In this document: positions 1 through 11,800 of the stretch, piece by piece | Numbering within the stretch: the first letter of the stretch is position 1 | How the letters are laid out: each line of letters starts with the position of its first letter | Assembly: GCF_954871325.1 (NCBI RefSeq) | Contig: NC_088775.1 | Location: 50,011,561 to 50,075,560 of the forward strand | DNA: 64,000 bases | Source of the DNA: Gordionus sp. m RMFG-2023 | Taxonomy: Eukaryota; Nematomorpha; Gordioida; Chordodea; Parachordodidae | Direction: 5' to 3' | Made by a program: the position numbers and the translations under genes | Notes under the pieces: generated by a model | Told to the model about the DNA's origin: nothing | The model's input: the letters and a program-made list of their open reading frames with translations, nothing else | Databases searched by the model: none

Positions 1-2724
1 TGAGAAAGGAATGTTGAGCCTGTTACATAGCTGAGCTTGTGGTTGTCCAATTCAAGTTTAAGTACTTGATGGAATAACATCTAAAAATTCATATCCCCGA
101 TCCTTGATAAGTTCAATGAATGTTGATCTAGCCAAAAGTGGAAGATTCGAAATAAGGTAATTAACGGAATTTTTCACAAATGGCAGATTCCAATCCTTCT
201 GTTTTACAGAAATCAGAAATAGGGTTGTGACTTGTGACGGATTTTGCCCACTCCATCCTAGCTGTATTCAAAAAAGTATCATGGACTAAAATATGTTGGT
301 CAATTAATCTACGTGCCTGAATGTGGCTAGCAATGAACACACATATTGAAATTGACAGTGGGGATCTTATACCAAGACCACCATGTTTGGAAGGAAGTGT
401 GGCTTGATGCCAGGCTATCTATAAATTTGATGTTTAAGCAGTCACCAAGAATGACTCTTATTCTGGTTTCAAATCTTACTAGATGCACCCTCTTAAAAAT
501 AATGGGCTCGATCGTAGTGAGTAAAGATTTTAGAGATGTTGAAAAAAATCCTAATTTAAAAAAGGCTTTGTGAGACGATAGGGAAGAACGCGTTTTAAAT
601 TTTCAAAAATATCGTCCATATCGCTAAAAAAGAATTTACTGACTCCTAACAGATGGAAGAGCCCAAATGCGATAAATTTCTCAAGGGGATATACTTAAAA
701 CTAAAAACGTTTAATGGAATTGTATTGATTTCACAATATTCGGTTTGATTAATTACAAGTCCAAGACTGTCAGTGGAAGCCTTAATAATATTAACACTAG
801 AGATCTGCAAAGTTAGGCCCGGCCCGTACCCGGCTCGAACGAGCTTCGGGCCAGGCTCGGGCGGGCTTCGGGCCAGGCTCGGGCCTAATTTTATTTAAAA
901 TAATCGGGTTCGGGCCAGGCCGGGCCTAATATTTTTTTAAAAAAATCGGGCCGGGTCGGACCTTGGAAATTTTTTTAAATATATTTAAATTTATCAATTT
1001 TATATTAAATTTTTTATGTAAAATAAAAATATTAAATTTTATTTATTGAAACTAAAGTTTTTATTTTGAGTAATTATAAAAATTAATTTCTATATTTAAA
1101 TAAATTCGGGCCGGGCCGAGCCGATAAATTTTTTTTAAAAAAATTTCGGGTCCGGGCAGGCAAAACTGAAAAATCAGGCCCAATGCAGATCACTAATTAA
1201 CACCCTTTTCTACCTCAGCAGAATCGCCAGATGACTTCATCATCAATGTACCATAAATGTAGGGGCAGCGAGCATTCATTTTTTATTTTAGTTATCAAAT
1301 CATGGATTCCACAAAATAAAATGGAGACCAGGAGGTCATCTTGTTGAATACCTTCAGAAGAGGATAAGACATAATGGCCAAAAACCAAATGAGATGAAAG
1401 GATAGTTTGTTAAAACTGAGAAATGTTTTAAGAATTTTGACATGATTACTTTTCTGTGAATGCTATTGTAAGCATTTCTAGTCGATTTTATTGAGTGATT
1501 GTAGCATTTTGAACATAAATACGAGTTATATGTGCAGCCGCTTCACATCCTGAGCTCGTTTCGACACCTAATCGATGTGGAAGAAGTATGATAGAAACTG
1601 CAGAAATCTGCTAGCTATAATTGGAACATAATCTCTTATATAAAGCACCAACCGCAATAAGCCTGATATCACCATTCTTTTTTCTCAGGGCAATAAATTT
1701 GGCTCCAAAAAAATGGCCCATGCGAAATCTGGGACATCACCAGTGATGACCTTGTTGCAAAGTTGAATATGTCCAATAAACAGGTTTGACTGTTGAGGAT
1801 AGGAGTGGTTAAATCTTGAAGAAATAAAGTTTTGATACCTTCAAATCCAGGGGCCGCATCCTATTGAAAAGATATAATTGATTTAAATACTTCTTCAAAA
1901 GTAAAAATTGGAGAAGGGTTCTTAGTTTCAAAAATCAATATAGCTTTCGATGTTTGGGAATGCTTCTAGCAGTTTTTGGTATGATACAACGTCCATTGAA
2001 AGTGTGTCAAAGGAGCTGCATAGTCTAAGAGCACTATTTATGCCCAGGTTGTTTATTTTGTTGACGATTAGCTTCACCTTGAATTTTAAATCAGCCTGTT
2101 TTTTGCTACAGGTGTGAGTTATGATATCACGGGGTTCATAGTTGATATTAGAAGATGCTAGTTTGATATTCCTAGTGAAAGAATTACCATTCACAGCAGG
2201 AATTGGGAAAATTTGTGGCCGAATAAAAGAAAGGCTGACCATGCATCCATAGAAGAGAAGTTTTTTAACAGCCTATCAATGTATTGAGCATAATTAGTTG
2301 CAACAACTTGTCTGGCACCTCTTGGAATTCTGGAAATCAAACGAGGTTTGGGAAGGCCAAGGAATTAGGTAATGAAGGAATTGGTGATATGAATATCAGG
2401 GGTATCAAGAATTTTTGTATCAAGGATTTTAGATTCAAGAATGTTTGTTGTTGCAATATGTTCCTAAGTTGATAAGGATGGAACAGATAATTGTGTTGCA
2501 GGATTCAAGTGGGAGCTGTAAGGAATTGTTAAAAGAGAAATAGAGGGGACAGAGCCAGAAAGGGGGCATCTCTGTCCATTAACACTATGGGCCCTTAAAA
2601 GGCCATTCCCAAGCATTATATTAGAGTTCCTGCATTGAGAACAGAAACTTCTATCCAAAATAGTATCCGGGTCTTGTATAAGTGTGAGTTCAAACCTGTC
2701 ACCATCTTCTTTGAGTCCAGGCAT
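1..2724 (-). mobile_element. Non-LTR retrotransposon (LINE) relict, copy 1
   Basis: This stretch is colinear with the better-preserved LINE at about 43870-46658, also on the minus strand, and runs off the left edge of the window. It covers the reverse transcriptase and upstream region; many stops and small indels break it. The 5' part (minus strand 2464-2724) has a Cys/His pattern (FCSQC, later GLLRAH and QRC) that looks like the N-terminal zinc finger of R2-like LINEs. The piece 1928-2242 would be the linker before the reverse transcriptase. The counterpart of the QQGD motif reads IQQDD here, so the enzyme is dead. A hAT-type MITE (798-1195) splits it. Family assignment to a YxDG-type, probably restriction-like-endonuclease LINE is inferred from copy 2. 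Confidence 0.75.
798..1195. mobile_element. hAT-type MITE with GGGCC subterminal repeats
   Basis: The ends are TAGAGATCTGCA on the left and TGCAGATCACTA on the right. They are flanked by an exact 8-bp direct repeat ATTAACAC (790-797 and 1196-1203). Eight-bp duplications with TAG-type ends are the hAT signature. Inside, many copies of CGGGCC/GGCCCG lie near both ends, which is the usual arrangement of hAT transposase binding sites; the core is AT-rich and noncoding. LINE copy 2 has the empty site (about 45213-45222), which confirms the insertion. Confidence 0.9.
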
Positions 2725-2912
2725 TTAACAATATAATGATTATATATATTCAATCTTTCAAATTAGTAGTTATCAATTTTACATTTAATGATGGAGTTAA
2801 AAAGGTCTATTATGTGTGAGATCAAACCTGTTCACCATCTTCTTTGAATGCAGGCATTTAACAAGATTAAATAATTTCAATCTTTCAAATTAGCAGCTAT
2901 TAATTTTACAAG
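2682..2912. repeat. Tandem duplication of ~130 bp at LINE 5' end
   Basis: The segment 2682-2785 (from GTGTGAGTTCAAACCTGT to the stretch after AATCTTTCAAATTAG) is repeated with about 85-90% identity at 2813-2912. It lies at the 5' boundary of the LINE relict, so it may be a repeated 5' untranslated unit of the element, or a local duplication after insertion. Confidence 0.65.
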
Positions 2913-3363
2913 AACTATCATCTACTTATGATTCATAAAAATTGGTTTACTATGATTATTTAGTTCCTGAATTATTAATTTTGGATCTGTCAGAAAGAAT
3001 TTACAGGGAGTTGACAAATTATTAAATGAGGAGGATTTATGTCATGTAATAACTATAGGATTAGCAATATTATTGAATATTAGTAATATCATTTAATATA
3101 TAAAGAAACAGTCCTTCTACAGTCTTTGGGCATAAGTTTTAGTTTCCCCATTATCAATCATAGTATTATGAAGAATTATTTGAATATTCATCAATCATCG
3201 AAGATTAGTTTCTTATACTAAAAGTATTTTATAGACATGTTGCCAGAAATCAATAATACAATAGATGGATTTCGATTATTTTAAATTCTACCAAATCTCT
3301 TTTAGTTGAATAATGGATGAGGATAGGTCTAGTTGCAAATATATATTTTAATTTTTTACTGTA
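2913..3363. other. AT-rich stretch, no feature recognised
   Basis: No coding, RNA or terminal-repeat signal was recognised on either strand. It separates the LINE relict from the foldback element. Confidence 0.5.
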
Positions 3364-3679
3364 GTAATTTTTAAAGGGATCATAAACATCCGGGATCTTC
3401 ACGGGATTTAAAGGGATAACTAAAAAATTATGGTTTTAAGTTAAGGAATGATAATACGGTATTATCACGTTTTAATCGTGATAAAGAGGAATCTTATTTT
3501 AAAAGCGTTTTCCACGCATTTCGTTACGTTTTTTAATTTTATTGTTATTCATTAATTTTCCATGTTGTTTTTTATGGCCTTATGAACTAAGATATATCTA
3601 ATATACGGTATCAATCGATAGCTAATCAAAAGATCTATTCAACTGGAGGTCAATCTCTCTCCCATAATGAGCGGGTCTA

Positions 3680-4720
3680 GGTCTTGGGGGGGGGGGGGGG
3701 GGGGGTTAGAAATATTTTTATCAACACAAAATATTGATATGAGTATAAAATAAAAGCTAATTTTAATATGGCATGACTGAAAGTCTTCATTCTTGGTCTT
3801 GATGGGTATGACTTAGTTTGGGGGTGGGGGTGTAAAAAATAATTTTTTTTGCTATGGATATCAAATAAAAGCTAATTTTAATATGGTTTGACTGAAAGTT
3901 CATTCTTGGTCTTGATGGGTATGACTTGGTCTGGGGGGTGGGGGTGTAAAAAAATAATTTTTTTTGATATGGGTATCAAATAAAAGCTAATTTTAATATC
4001 GTTTGACTAAAAGTCTTCATTTTTGGTCTTGATGGGTATGACTCGATCTGGGAGGGAGGTGGGGGGAGGGTGTAAAAAATAATTTTTTTTGATATGGGTA
4101 TCAAATAAAAGCTAATTTTAATATCGTTTGACTGAAAGTCTTCATTTTTGGTCTTGATGGGTATGACTCGGTCTGGGAGAAGGGTGGGGGGGGGGGGGTG
4201 TAAAAAATAATTTTTTTTGATATGGGTATCAAATAAAAGCTAATTTTAATATGGTTTGACTGAAAGTCTTCATTCTTGGTCTGGGCGTGGGAAGGGAGGG
4301 AGGGGGGGGGGGGGGTGTATGGAGGGGGTTAGTGTAAAAAATATTTTTTTGATATAGGTATCAAATAAAAGCTAATTTTAATATCGTTTGACTTAAAGTC
4401 TTCATTCTTGGTCTTGATGGGTGATTATGTCTGGGGAGGGGAGGGGGGGGGTTAAAAATATATTTTTTGATATGGGTATCAAATAAAAGCTAATTTTAAT
4501 ATCGTTTGACTGAAAGTCTTCATTCTTGATCTGGATGGGTATGACTTGCTCTGAGGGGTAGGGTTGGAGTGGGGGGGGGGGTGTAAAAAATAATTTTTTT
4601 TGTGGGTAATAAAAGGTAATTAAAATATTTTTTTATTGTAATAATAATCATCACTCATAGAGGGCGGGAACTAGGTTTTTTTGGGGGGGAAGGGGGAGGG
4701 GGGAGGTCAGGAATATTTTT
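3680..4720 (+). repeat. G-tract tandem array, left foldback arm
   Basis: About nine units of 105-135 bp. Each joins a conserved stretch (GATATGGGTATCAAATAAAAG, then TTTGACTGAAAGTCTTCATT and CTTGATGGGTATGACT) to a variable run of G (up to 20 consecutive G at 3686-3705) and then TGTAAAAAATAATTTTTTT. Unit lengths vary mainly in the G run. Runs of this density could form G-quadruplexes (inference). Confidence 0.85.
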
Positions 4721-5559
4721 ATCAACACAAAATATTGATATGAGTATCAAATAAAAGCTAATTTTAATATCTTTATACTGAAAGTCTTCATTTTTTGTCT
4801 TGATGGGTATGACTGTCAGGCCCTCAACATATTAAAAAAATGTCAAGTTGGATAGAATTTACAGAAATAATAGAGAATGAGGATAAAATATTTTTTAAAT
4901 CTTTTTTCGGTTTTAATCCTGAAATTGAAATATATAATTTGCAGTGCTCTATATTTAAGGCGTTATTCCATAGCTATTTTTTTTAGTTCGATAGCTTTAG
5001 CGTGCTACATTATTTTAAAAAGAGAGATAGCGGTAGCATGTTACTAAATAAAAAGCAAAAATTATTATAATAATTTTATAATTAATTCTAAAATTATAAT
5101 ATTTTTATTTTATCTGTACCAAAATTATTTTCATCATCAATGTCTACTGTCGACATTAAAAAAAATTTTTTTAATATATTTACAATGTATATTTTTAAAT
5201 GTAAATGTAAATTTTAAAATAAAATAAAAAGATTATAATTTTAGAATTAATTATAAGAATAAGATTATTATAATAATTTTTGCTATTTATTTAGTAACGA
5301 GCTACCGCTATCTCTCTTTTTAAAAAAATGTAGCATGCTAAAGTTAACGATACTAAAAAAAATAGCTATGGAATAAGGCGTTAAATATAGAACACTTCAA
5401 ATTATATATTTCAAGTTCAGGATTGGAATCGAAAAAAGATTTAAAAAATTATTTTATCATCATTCTCTTTTATTTCTGTAAATTCTATCCAACTAGACAT
5501 TTTATAATATGTTGAGGGCCTGACAGTCATACCCATCAAGACAAAAAATGAATATTTTC

Positions 5560-6300
5560 AATCTAAAGATATTTAAATTAGCTTTTATTTGATACCCATA
5601 TCAAAAAAAATTATTTTTTACATCCCCCCACTCTACCCCCACCCTCCAGACCAAGTCATACCCATCAAGACCAAGAATAAAGAATTTCAGTCAAACCATA
5701 TTAAATAGCTTTTATTTGATATCCATATCTAAAAAAAATATTTTTTACACCCCCCCCCACCCCCCGACCAAGTCATACCCATCAAGACCAAGAATGAAGA
5801 CTTTCAGTCAAACGATATTAAAATTTGATACCCATATCAAAAAAAATTATTTTTTACACCCCCCTCACCCCCCACCCCAGACCAAGTCATACCCATATCA
5901 AGACCAAGAATGAAGACTTTCAGTCAAACCATATTAAAATTACCTTTTATTTGATACCCATATCAAAAAAAATTATTTTTACACACCCACCCCCCACCCC
6001 AAGTCATATCCATCAAGACCAAGAATGAGGACTTTCAGTCAAACGATATTAAAATTACTTTTATTTGATATCAAAGAAAATTATTTTTTACACCACCCCC
6101 CCTACCCCCAGACCAAGAATGAAGACTTTCAGTCAAACGATATTAAAATCCCCTTCTATTTACCCCCCCCCCCAACCAAGTCATACCAATCCAGACCAAG
6201 AATGAAGACTTTCAGTCAAGCCATATTAAAATTAGCTTTTATTTGATACCCATATCGATATTTTGTGTTGATAAAAAAAATTCTGACCCCCCAAGACCTA
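5560..6300 (-). repeat. C-tract tandem array, right foldback arm
   Basis: Inverted counterpart of the left-arm array, with about seven units on the plus strand as C runs (for example near 5750, 5860, 6090, 6165). It has fewer units than the left arm, so unit number changes independently in the two arms. The proline-rich translations across it are by-products of the C runs. Confidence 0.85.
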
Positions 6301-6639
6301 GACCCGCCCATTATAGGGGATAGATAGACCTCCAGTTGAATAGATCTTTTGATTAGGTATGATTGATACCCTATATTAGACATATCTCATTTCATAAGGC
6401 CAAAAAAACAACATTGAAAATTAATGAATACCAATAAAATTAAAAAACGCAACGAAACGCGTGGAAAACGCTTTTAAAATAAGATTCCTCTTTATCTCGA
6501 CGTGATAATGCCGTATAGTTCTTTATCCTTTAAAAACTTGAAATTTTAAAGGGATCCCTTTAAATCCCGTGAAGATCACGGATAGTTATGATCACTTTAA
6601 AAATTACGACATATACATATTCATAATTTACAAATGAAA

Positions 6640-7840
6640 AATTTAAAAATTTTATATTTTAAATGTTTTATTCAATTGCACAATCATAATATCTTCTAAA
6701 ATATCATCCTTGAGATTTCCACATAAATTAGACAATATATATTTCACAGATGAAAATTCATGTATACCCTTACCTAAAATAGATAGTTATCTTTATAAAA
6801 TTATTATACTTGCGATGCCGATACAGCCATGAAGATTCTAGATAAGATACTTAATTCTGGATATATTGAAGAATTTTTTTCACAGAATTTTAAATATTTA
6901 TATCTTTATTTATTCTCTTAACTTCTGAGAACTTTACTATTAAAGATGCAATAGGCATTTTTTAATCCTCCTTTCTATCTGATGATAATTTTATTTTTTT
7001 TTCTCTATTTAAAAGTAAAATTTCAAGAATCAACAATGTTGCTATCATTATTATTATCACTACTACCAGTAGGTATTGCCGTAGCCTCCAATATATTGTA
7101 AATAATGGAGTTTTGAGTATGCCTTAAATCCTTAAGATGGTCTTTAGCCATTTGTTTTAGCTCAATACTCAATAAAACTTGATATCGAGGGTCTAAATAT
7201 ATAGAAGCGTATACAACACTATTTTTCAAATATTGTTGCTCTCGACATGTTTTCTAATATTTCGTATAAAAAGAACTGTAAATTTTTCTAAATCTAATCG
7301 GCATCTAATCCATATGCCATAAAATCAAATAAACATAAATGTTCTGATTGTAATCTTAATATTGTTACTTTTAAAGGAACTAATACACTAGTAAGGTCTT
7401 TTATTTGACAACAATCATCTTCAGACAAAATGACTTGACATGCTCCTATAATAAAATCATTACAGAAATATTTCAAACTTAATAATCGTTCTAGCATCAT
7501 ACAAATTGAGGACGAACGTGTTGTGCATTATCATTTAAATTAAAATATTATTACACAATTCACTTTAAAAATAATCAACGTATTTCTATATCATAGCATA
7601 TTAAAAAATTTGCATAAGATATTATTACCTACACTAATGATATCAATCTCTAAATGAAATGGAAGTCCAGGAAGAAAATTGAAAGAAAAACGCGAAGATA
7701 AAATAAATGATTCCACAAAAAAAGTTAATAAAATTTATATTATTTTTTAAAAAAATATTTTTATTTTTAAAATTTTTTAAGACACCTAGAACACTTGGAC
7801 CCTCCACTTTTAAAAAAGGTCCGGGTTCGGGTTCATCCAA
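6640..7840 (-). pseudogene. hAT transposase relict
   Basis: The minus strand carries scattered pieces in the right order for a hAT transposase. At 7294-7500 is a segment starting MMLERLLSLKYF, of the type that follows the TRWNS motif and leads into the central helices. At 7023-7229 is VVYASIYLDPRYQ, the conserved LDPRY region. At about 6660-6780 is a stretch ending ILEDIMIVQLNKTFKI, resembling the C-terminal dimerisation end. Stops and shifts lie between them and the catalytic parts are not intact. Neighbouring GGGTTCGG repeats (7795-7875) may be the subterminal part of the same element. Confidence 0.65.
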
Positions 7841-7875
7841 AATACAAGGGTTCAGGGTTCGGGTTCACATTCCTA
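7781..7875. repeat. GGGTTCGGGTTC subterminal repeats
   Basis: Four or more copies of a GGGTTC hexamer in direct orientation lie just upstream of the hAT relict's 5' side. A weaker similar cluster occurs at 11999-12030. Clustered short motifs near a transposon end are typical of hAT transposase binding sites; the assignment is inferred. Confidence 0.4.
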
Positions 7876-7884
7876 AATTTTATA

Positions 7885-8046
7885 CCCCAAATGGTCAACG
7901 TTGCAGAAGCAACGGTTCAGATTTCCTATTTAGGATAATTTTTTTCATGCCGATTTTTTTATGATTTCTTAGTTAGACTAAAATAAATAAAATTTTGAAA
8001 AAATCAAGAATTTTTATATACTGGAAAAAGTGTGACCATTAATGGG
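7885..8046. mobile_element. piggyBac-type MITE, copy 1 (~160 bp)
   Basis: The ends are CCCCAAATGGTCAACG on the left and GACCATTAATGGG on the right, followed by TTAA. The left flank is TATA, probably a decayed TTAA. The interior (TATTTAGGATAATTTTTTTC) matches the element at 29653-29812 in inverse orientation. TTAA targets and CC(C/T)TT-like ends point to piggyBac mobilisation. Confidence 0.7.
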
Positions 8047-8355
8047 TTAAAAAAATATTGTAATTTTCTTCTTCTAAAATAATAAATTTTAGTATTGCAA
8101 AGAATGATTGCCTAACTACACTGAAATATTGTTCTTTTTTATAAATATTATATAATCACTAAATAAAATGTTATATTTCCATTAGTATTATTTCAGCATA
8201 ATTATATAAAATGATTTGATGAGCTAGAGCAAAATTTTTGAAACTTATTGCAGGCTTGGAATTTTTAATATTAAATGCGAGCTGGGCAAAAAAAAATTTA
8301 CTGTGAGCCTGTGATCAAAAAATCAAGACCCATAAAGATCTCTGATAAGTATTAC
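8047..8355. other. DDX52 intron 5 (part) with a transposon end
   Basis: Read on the minus strand, this starts at the GTAATA donor of DDX52 exon 5. A sequence beginning CAGAGATCTTTATGGGTC on the minus strand (about 8270-8345) looks like a hAT-type terminus resembling the 798-1195 family. Its partner end was not found. Confidence 0.4.
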
Positions 8356-8845
8356 TTTCGGCAATAAGTGAGTTCTAATTTTTGTACCCATCGTTAAGGC
8401 TTTGCAGAACAAATAAGTTTGCCTACAGAGTTCTCTAGTAGGAGATATGATCAAAGCCCGGAAACCTTTAGGTTTGTGATGCTAAAAAATTTTAATTGTA
8501 ATATATTCGATTTTCCAAATAAACTAATTTTTAAAAATACAAAGGTATACTCTTTTGAAAATATTTTAAACACCCCTTAAAACAATTCAATTAAACTACG
8601 ATAAAATAGTCATTCCCCTCCTCAACAATTAGGCTCCTTAAAAAACTTCTTTTTATATTACCTGTAATTTGGATTTAATTATATAATTTTAAAAAGTTAG
8701 TTTAGATTATATGATTATTTTGATTACTTATAATAACCTTTAAATGTATGATTATAGGAACTAAAAATGCCGCAGTTTTCCCACTTCCGGTTGGGGCACA
8801 TACCAATATTTCGCGCCTTCCTATCATCAACGGTAAGCTTTGCAT
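8356..8845 (-). CDS. DDX52: DDX52 exons 4-5 (helicase motifs I and Ia)
   Basis: Exon 4 (8738-8845) is 36 codons from [12 protein letters not shown] through APTGSGKT to HLK; acceptor TTCTTTTAG, donor AAG|GTTATT. Exon 5 (8356-8481) is 42 codons from [12 protein letters not shown] to THLLPK; acceptor TTTTTTAG, donor AAA|GTAATA. Both are phase 0 and free of stops. Confidence 0.92.
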
Positions 8846-11800
8846 CTAAAAGAAGCGATATAATAATAAGCGGTAGTTTTGGAAAGGGTAGCTGTAGTGC
8901 TCCTACTAAAAATAAATAGTGTATTCCCTTTATCAAAAATTTTATAAAAAACGGTGGCATGGTGTATCACTGCAAAGAAAATATATCATTTCACTGCCCC
9001 TACCCCCAATTTAATTACTTTTATAAACATCTTAATTTTTTTTTCAGGAATGGTTAGTGAATAATCACTCTTGTTTTAGAAAATCATCTAAAATCCTGGA
9101 GTTGAAAATATAATTTGAATGGTCAAATTCAATGATATTTAGATTTAGAAATGGAGGCAAAATTTCCTTTTATCTGGACATTGGTAAACAATATTTAACC
9201 TTACCTATCAACAAATTTATAATTTAATAATTAGAGTCAGTATTAATACCGCCCCATAATATAAACTCAATGTTGATGCTTTCTAGTAGTGGATTGGCTA
9301 TAAGACCAAGTGGACAATTAACCCACAAAACTGGGAGAAAATGTCCACATTTCAGACCACTAAAATAAAAAAGTGAGTGATCAGAAAAAAAAATATATAA
9401 TAATAAATTTATGATATTGTTCAAATCGTATGTCAATCTCAATTAATATCAATCTCCCTACCTTTAGTAGAATCCAAAAAAAATATTAAAAATAAACAAA
9501 TATTTATATAGCCCCATAGTATTTTAGTATTTCTTCACCTATTACTTTGAAATTTTTGAAAAATTATTTAAGTGTCTTTTTCTCATTTCAATTCTTTTGC
9601 ATCTTAATAGATATATTTACCATTAACTTTTCCTTCAGCTATAATATTTTCATGTTACTATAGTATTTTTTTACTCATTCATGTCTTATTAGGCACATTT
9701 CAGCTTTAATAATTATTACATCTTTATTATTTTATTTATTTGTGCAAAAAGTCATATTACATTAGAATCCATTATTGGTGGTAGTCACCCAAGTTTACGC
9801 CATTATTGACCGACTTATAACGATGTTAATTTTAATTCTCTTGTTTAATCTATGTCATATTTGATTCACAATGAGTTATTTATTTGCGCTTTTTTTTCAC
9901 AATTTTATTCTTTCACTTCTTAAAATGTATTTAGCATTAGTTTAAAATTTAATCATTATCACACCATTTCATCATTATCATTTATTCGCGCCATCTTTCA
10001 AATAATTTATAAACTATTACATACTAATTTTTATTGTTATATTTTACCTAATTTAATTCTTGTTTCATTATTTTATTAAATATAAAAATATTGCTAACAA
10101 TATTAAATCATATATGAAAAATATAATAAAAAATTTTTTGACAAGGTTTTTGTTTTCATAGTATATTGCAAAAAGAATTAAAAACACAAAAACTAAAGTA
10201 ACTCCTCTAGAATATAAAATAAAATATACACAAAAATTTCAATGAATTGAATAGTAAGGCAAACTTAAAATTATTTATAAAAACTGGTCTCGACTACAGT
10301 TCGAAATAAAAAATAATTAAGCCTTGTGTGCAATTTACATCTCCTTTTCTACATTTCGATCATGGTCAATAAGTGGTAGTTATTTAATATAAAATTGAAG
10401 TGTTGTTGCAAAATTTGTAACAAAATATTCAGAAATAATCTTCAGATTTTGAAATCTTGGATCAAGTTAATTTATAATAGTTTAAAATTAAAATATAATA
10501 GTGTGAGAATAAATTTTTTGTAATTTTAAGCACTCACAAAAATAAATTAGTGTTGATAAACAGCTCATTTAAAAACAGCTAACTCAATATTTAAGCTAAA
10601 AAAATGTTGCCTATGCCTCAAAATAAGTCCAAACCTATATTCCTTCTATAAACAAAATCTTAAGACTTGTGTAATATTATTCTAGATGAGATATTGAGTT
10701 AGCCGTTTTTAAAAATCAGCTCAAAACAAGCAGTTTAACGACACTAAAATAAATTATGGTGTATTTCTGATTTTCTTAAAAATTAATTTACCAAAGTATT
10801 TTCACACATGATTTAAAATAATTTTACAAATTATATATATGAAAAAGAGTTATTTTATTTTGTAACTCTTTTTCAATATTTATTAACTATTAATTAGAAG
10901 TTTTAGTTTAACATTTAACCCAGTCAGCATATCTCTTTCAAAATATGCTGATACAATTCCTTTCTTTTTTGATATATATTTTATTTTGATATTGTTTATA
11001 TTGTATTTTTCTTTTAAAGTGAAACCATCTAAATAAAATTATTCATAATAAAAAAATTTAAGTTTCTATATTTGTTTCTAAAAATATTTTTAAACAGAAG
11101 TATGATTATTTCAATTTTTTCAAAAATTTTAGAAAAGTGTGAGAAAAAACATGATTGAATATAATTAAGAAATTGTGAGATCAGGACTAAATCTGACCTG
11201 GCAAATCTGTATCAATTGGTTTATGATAGTTAGTGTTGGGAAATGACCCTTTCATTCTAGTCCTGTTTCCATAATTATTATTTGGGACTGAAGGAGGAGC
11301 CATTTTTGTTATTAATTTCTTAGGATAGATGAGACATAGGACTGGAATTGTCATAAAAAATTTAAAAGCTTATTACTTAAAGTATCTAATTTTTAATAGG
11401 TGTATGTTGTGGTTTTCAATAAAGTAAGAACCAATGGTCAGGGTTTACACTGACATCATGGTAATTTTTACCATAAAAAACCGCCAATTGAGCTGAGCAA
11501 TGCAGAGTTATAGCCCACACATAAAAGTGTTTATATAGATTAATTGTCTACATTTGTAAAAAAAAATATTTCACTTGAACTGGAGTAAGATCCTTATAGC
11601 CTAATTTTATCAAGTTTAAGAAAAGTGTTTGATGTGACGAACTAATAATATCATCAAATTTACTAATAGGTTCAGGGATATCAGTTCCATATACATAGAT
11701 TTTATTTTGTTTTCTTAGAATATATATCTAATAAATATAAATAAAACTTGATAATATAGTACTTTCTCTAGTGATTTAATCAAGCTGATTTTATCAGATT

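Larger units (their letters stand above)
3364..6607. mobile_element. Foldback (giant palindromic) element
   Basis: The left end (from GTAATTTTTAAAG at 3364) and the right end (CTTTAAAAATTAC ending at 6607) are inverted copies. The inversion continues inward almost without break: the CGGGATCTTCACGGG block, the AAAAGCGTTTTCCACGC block, the GATCTATTCAACTGGAGG block, arrays of ~115-bp tandem units, and an inner block that starts with GACTGTCAGGCCCTCAAC at about 4812 and returns inverted at about 5528. Two long arms therefore meet near 5170. The plan (very long inverted ends made of tandem repeats, almost no coding core) matches foldback elements such as Drosophila FB. The flanking duplication could not be fixed because the outermost bases are AT-rich. 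No transposase is encoded, so it would be mobilised in trans. Confidence 0.85.

Noticed and set aside
5716-6246. Proline-rich open frames
   Set aside because: Produced by C runs and tandem units in the right foldback arm; no conserved domain.
8860-8960. Minus-strand [15 protein letters not shown] frame next to DDX52 exon 4
   Set aside because: It is out of frame with exon 4 and runs across the exon 4 acceptor; it is intron sequence.
9070-9170. Minus-strand [15 protein letters not shown], at first read as the DDX52 segment before the Q motif
   Set aside because: The true segment ([12 protein letters not shown]...LTPVQ) lies in exon 3 at 11575-11727 and joins exon 4 in phase; this stretch has no usable splice sites.
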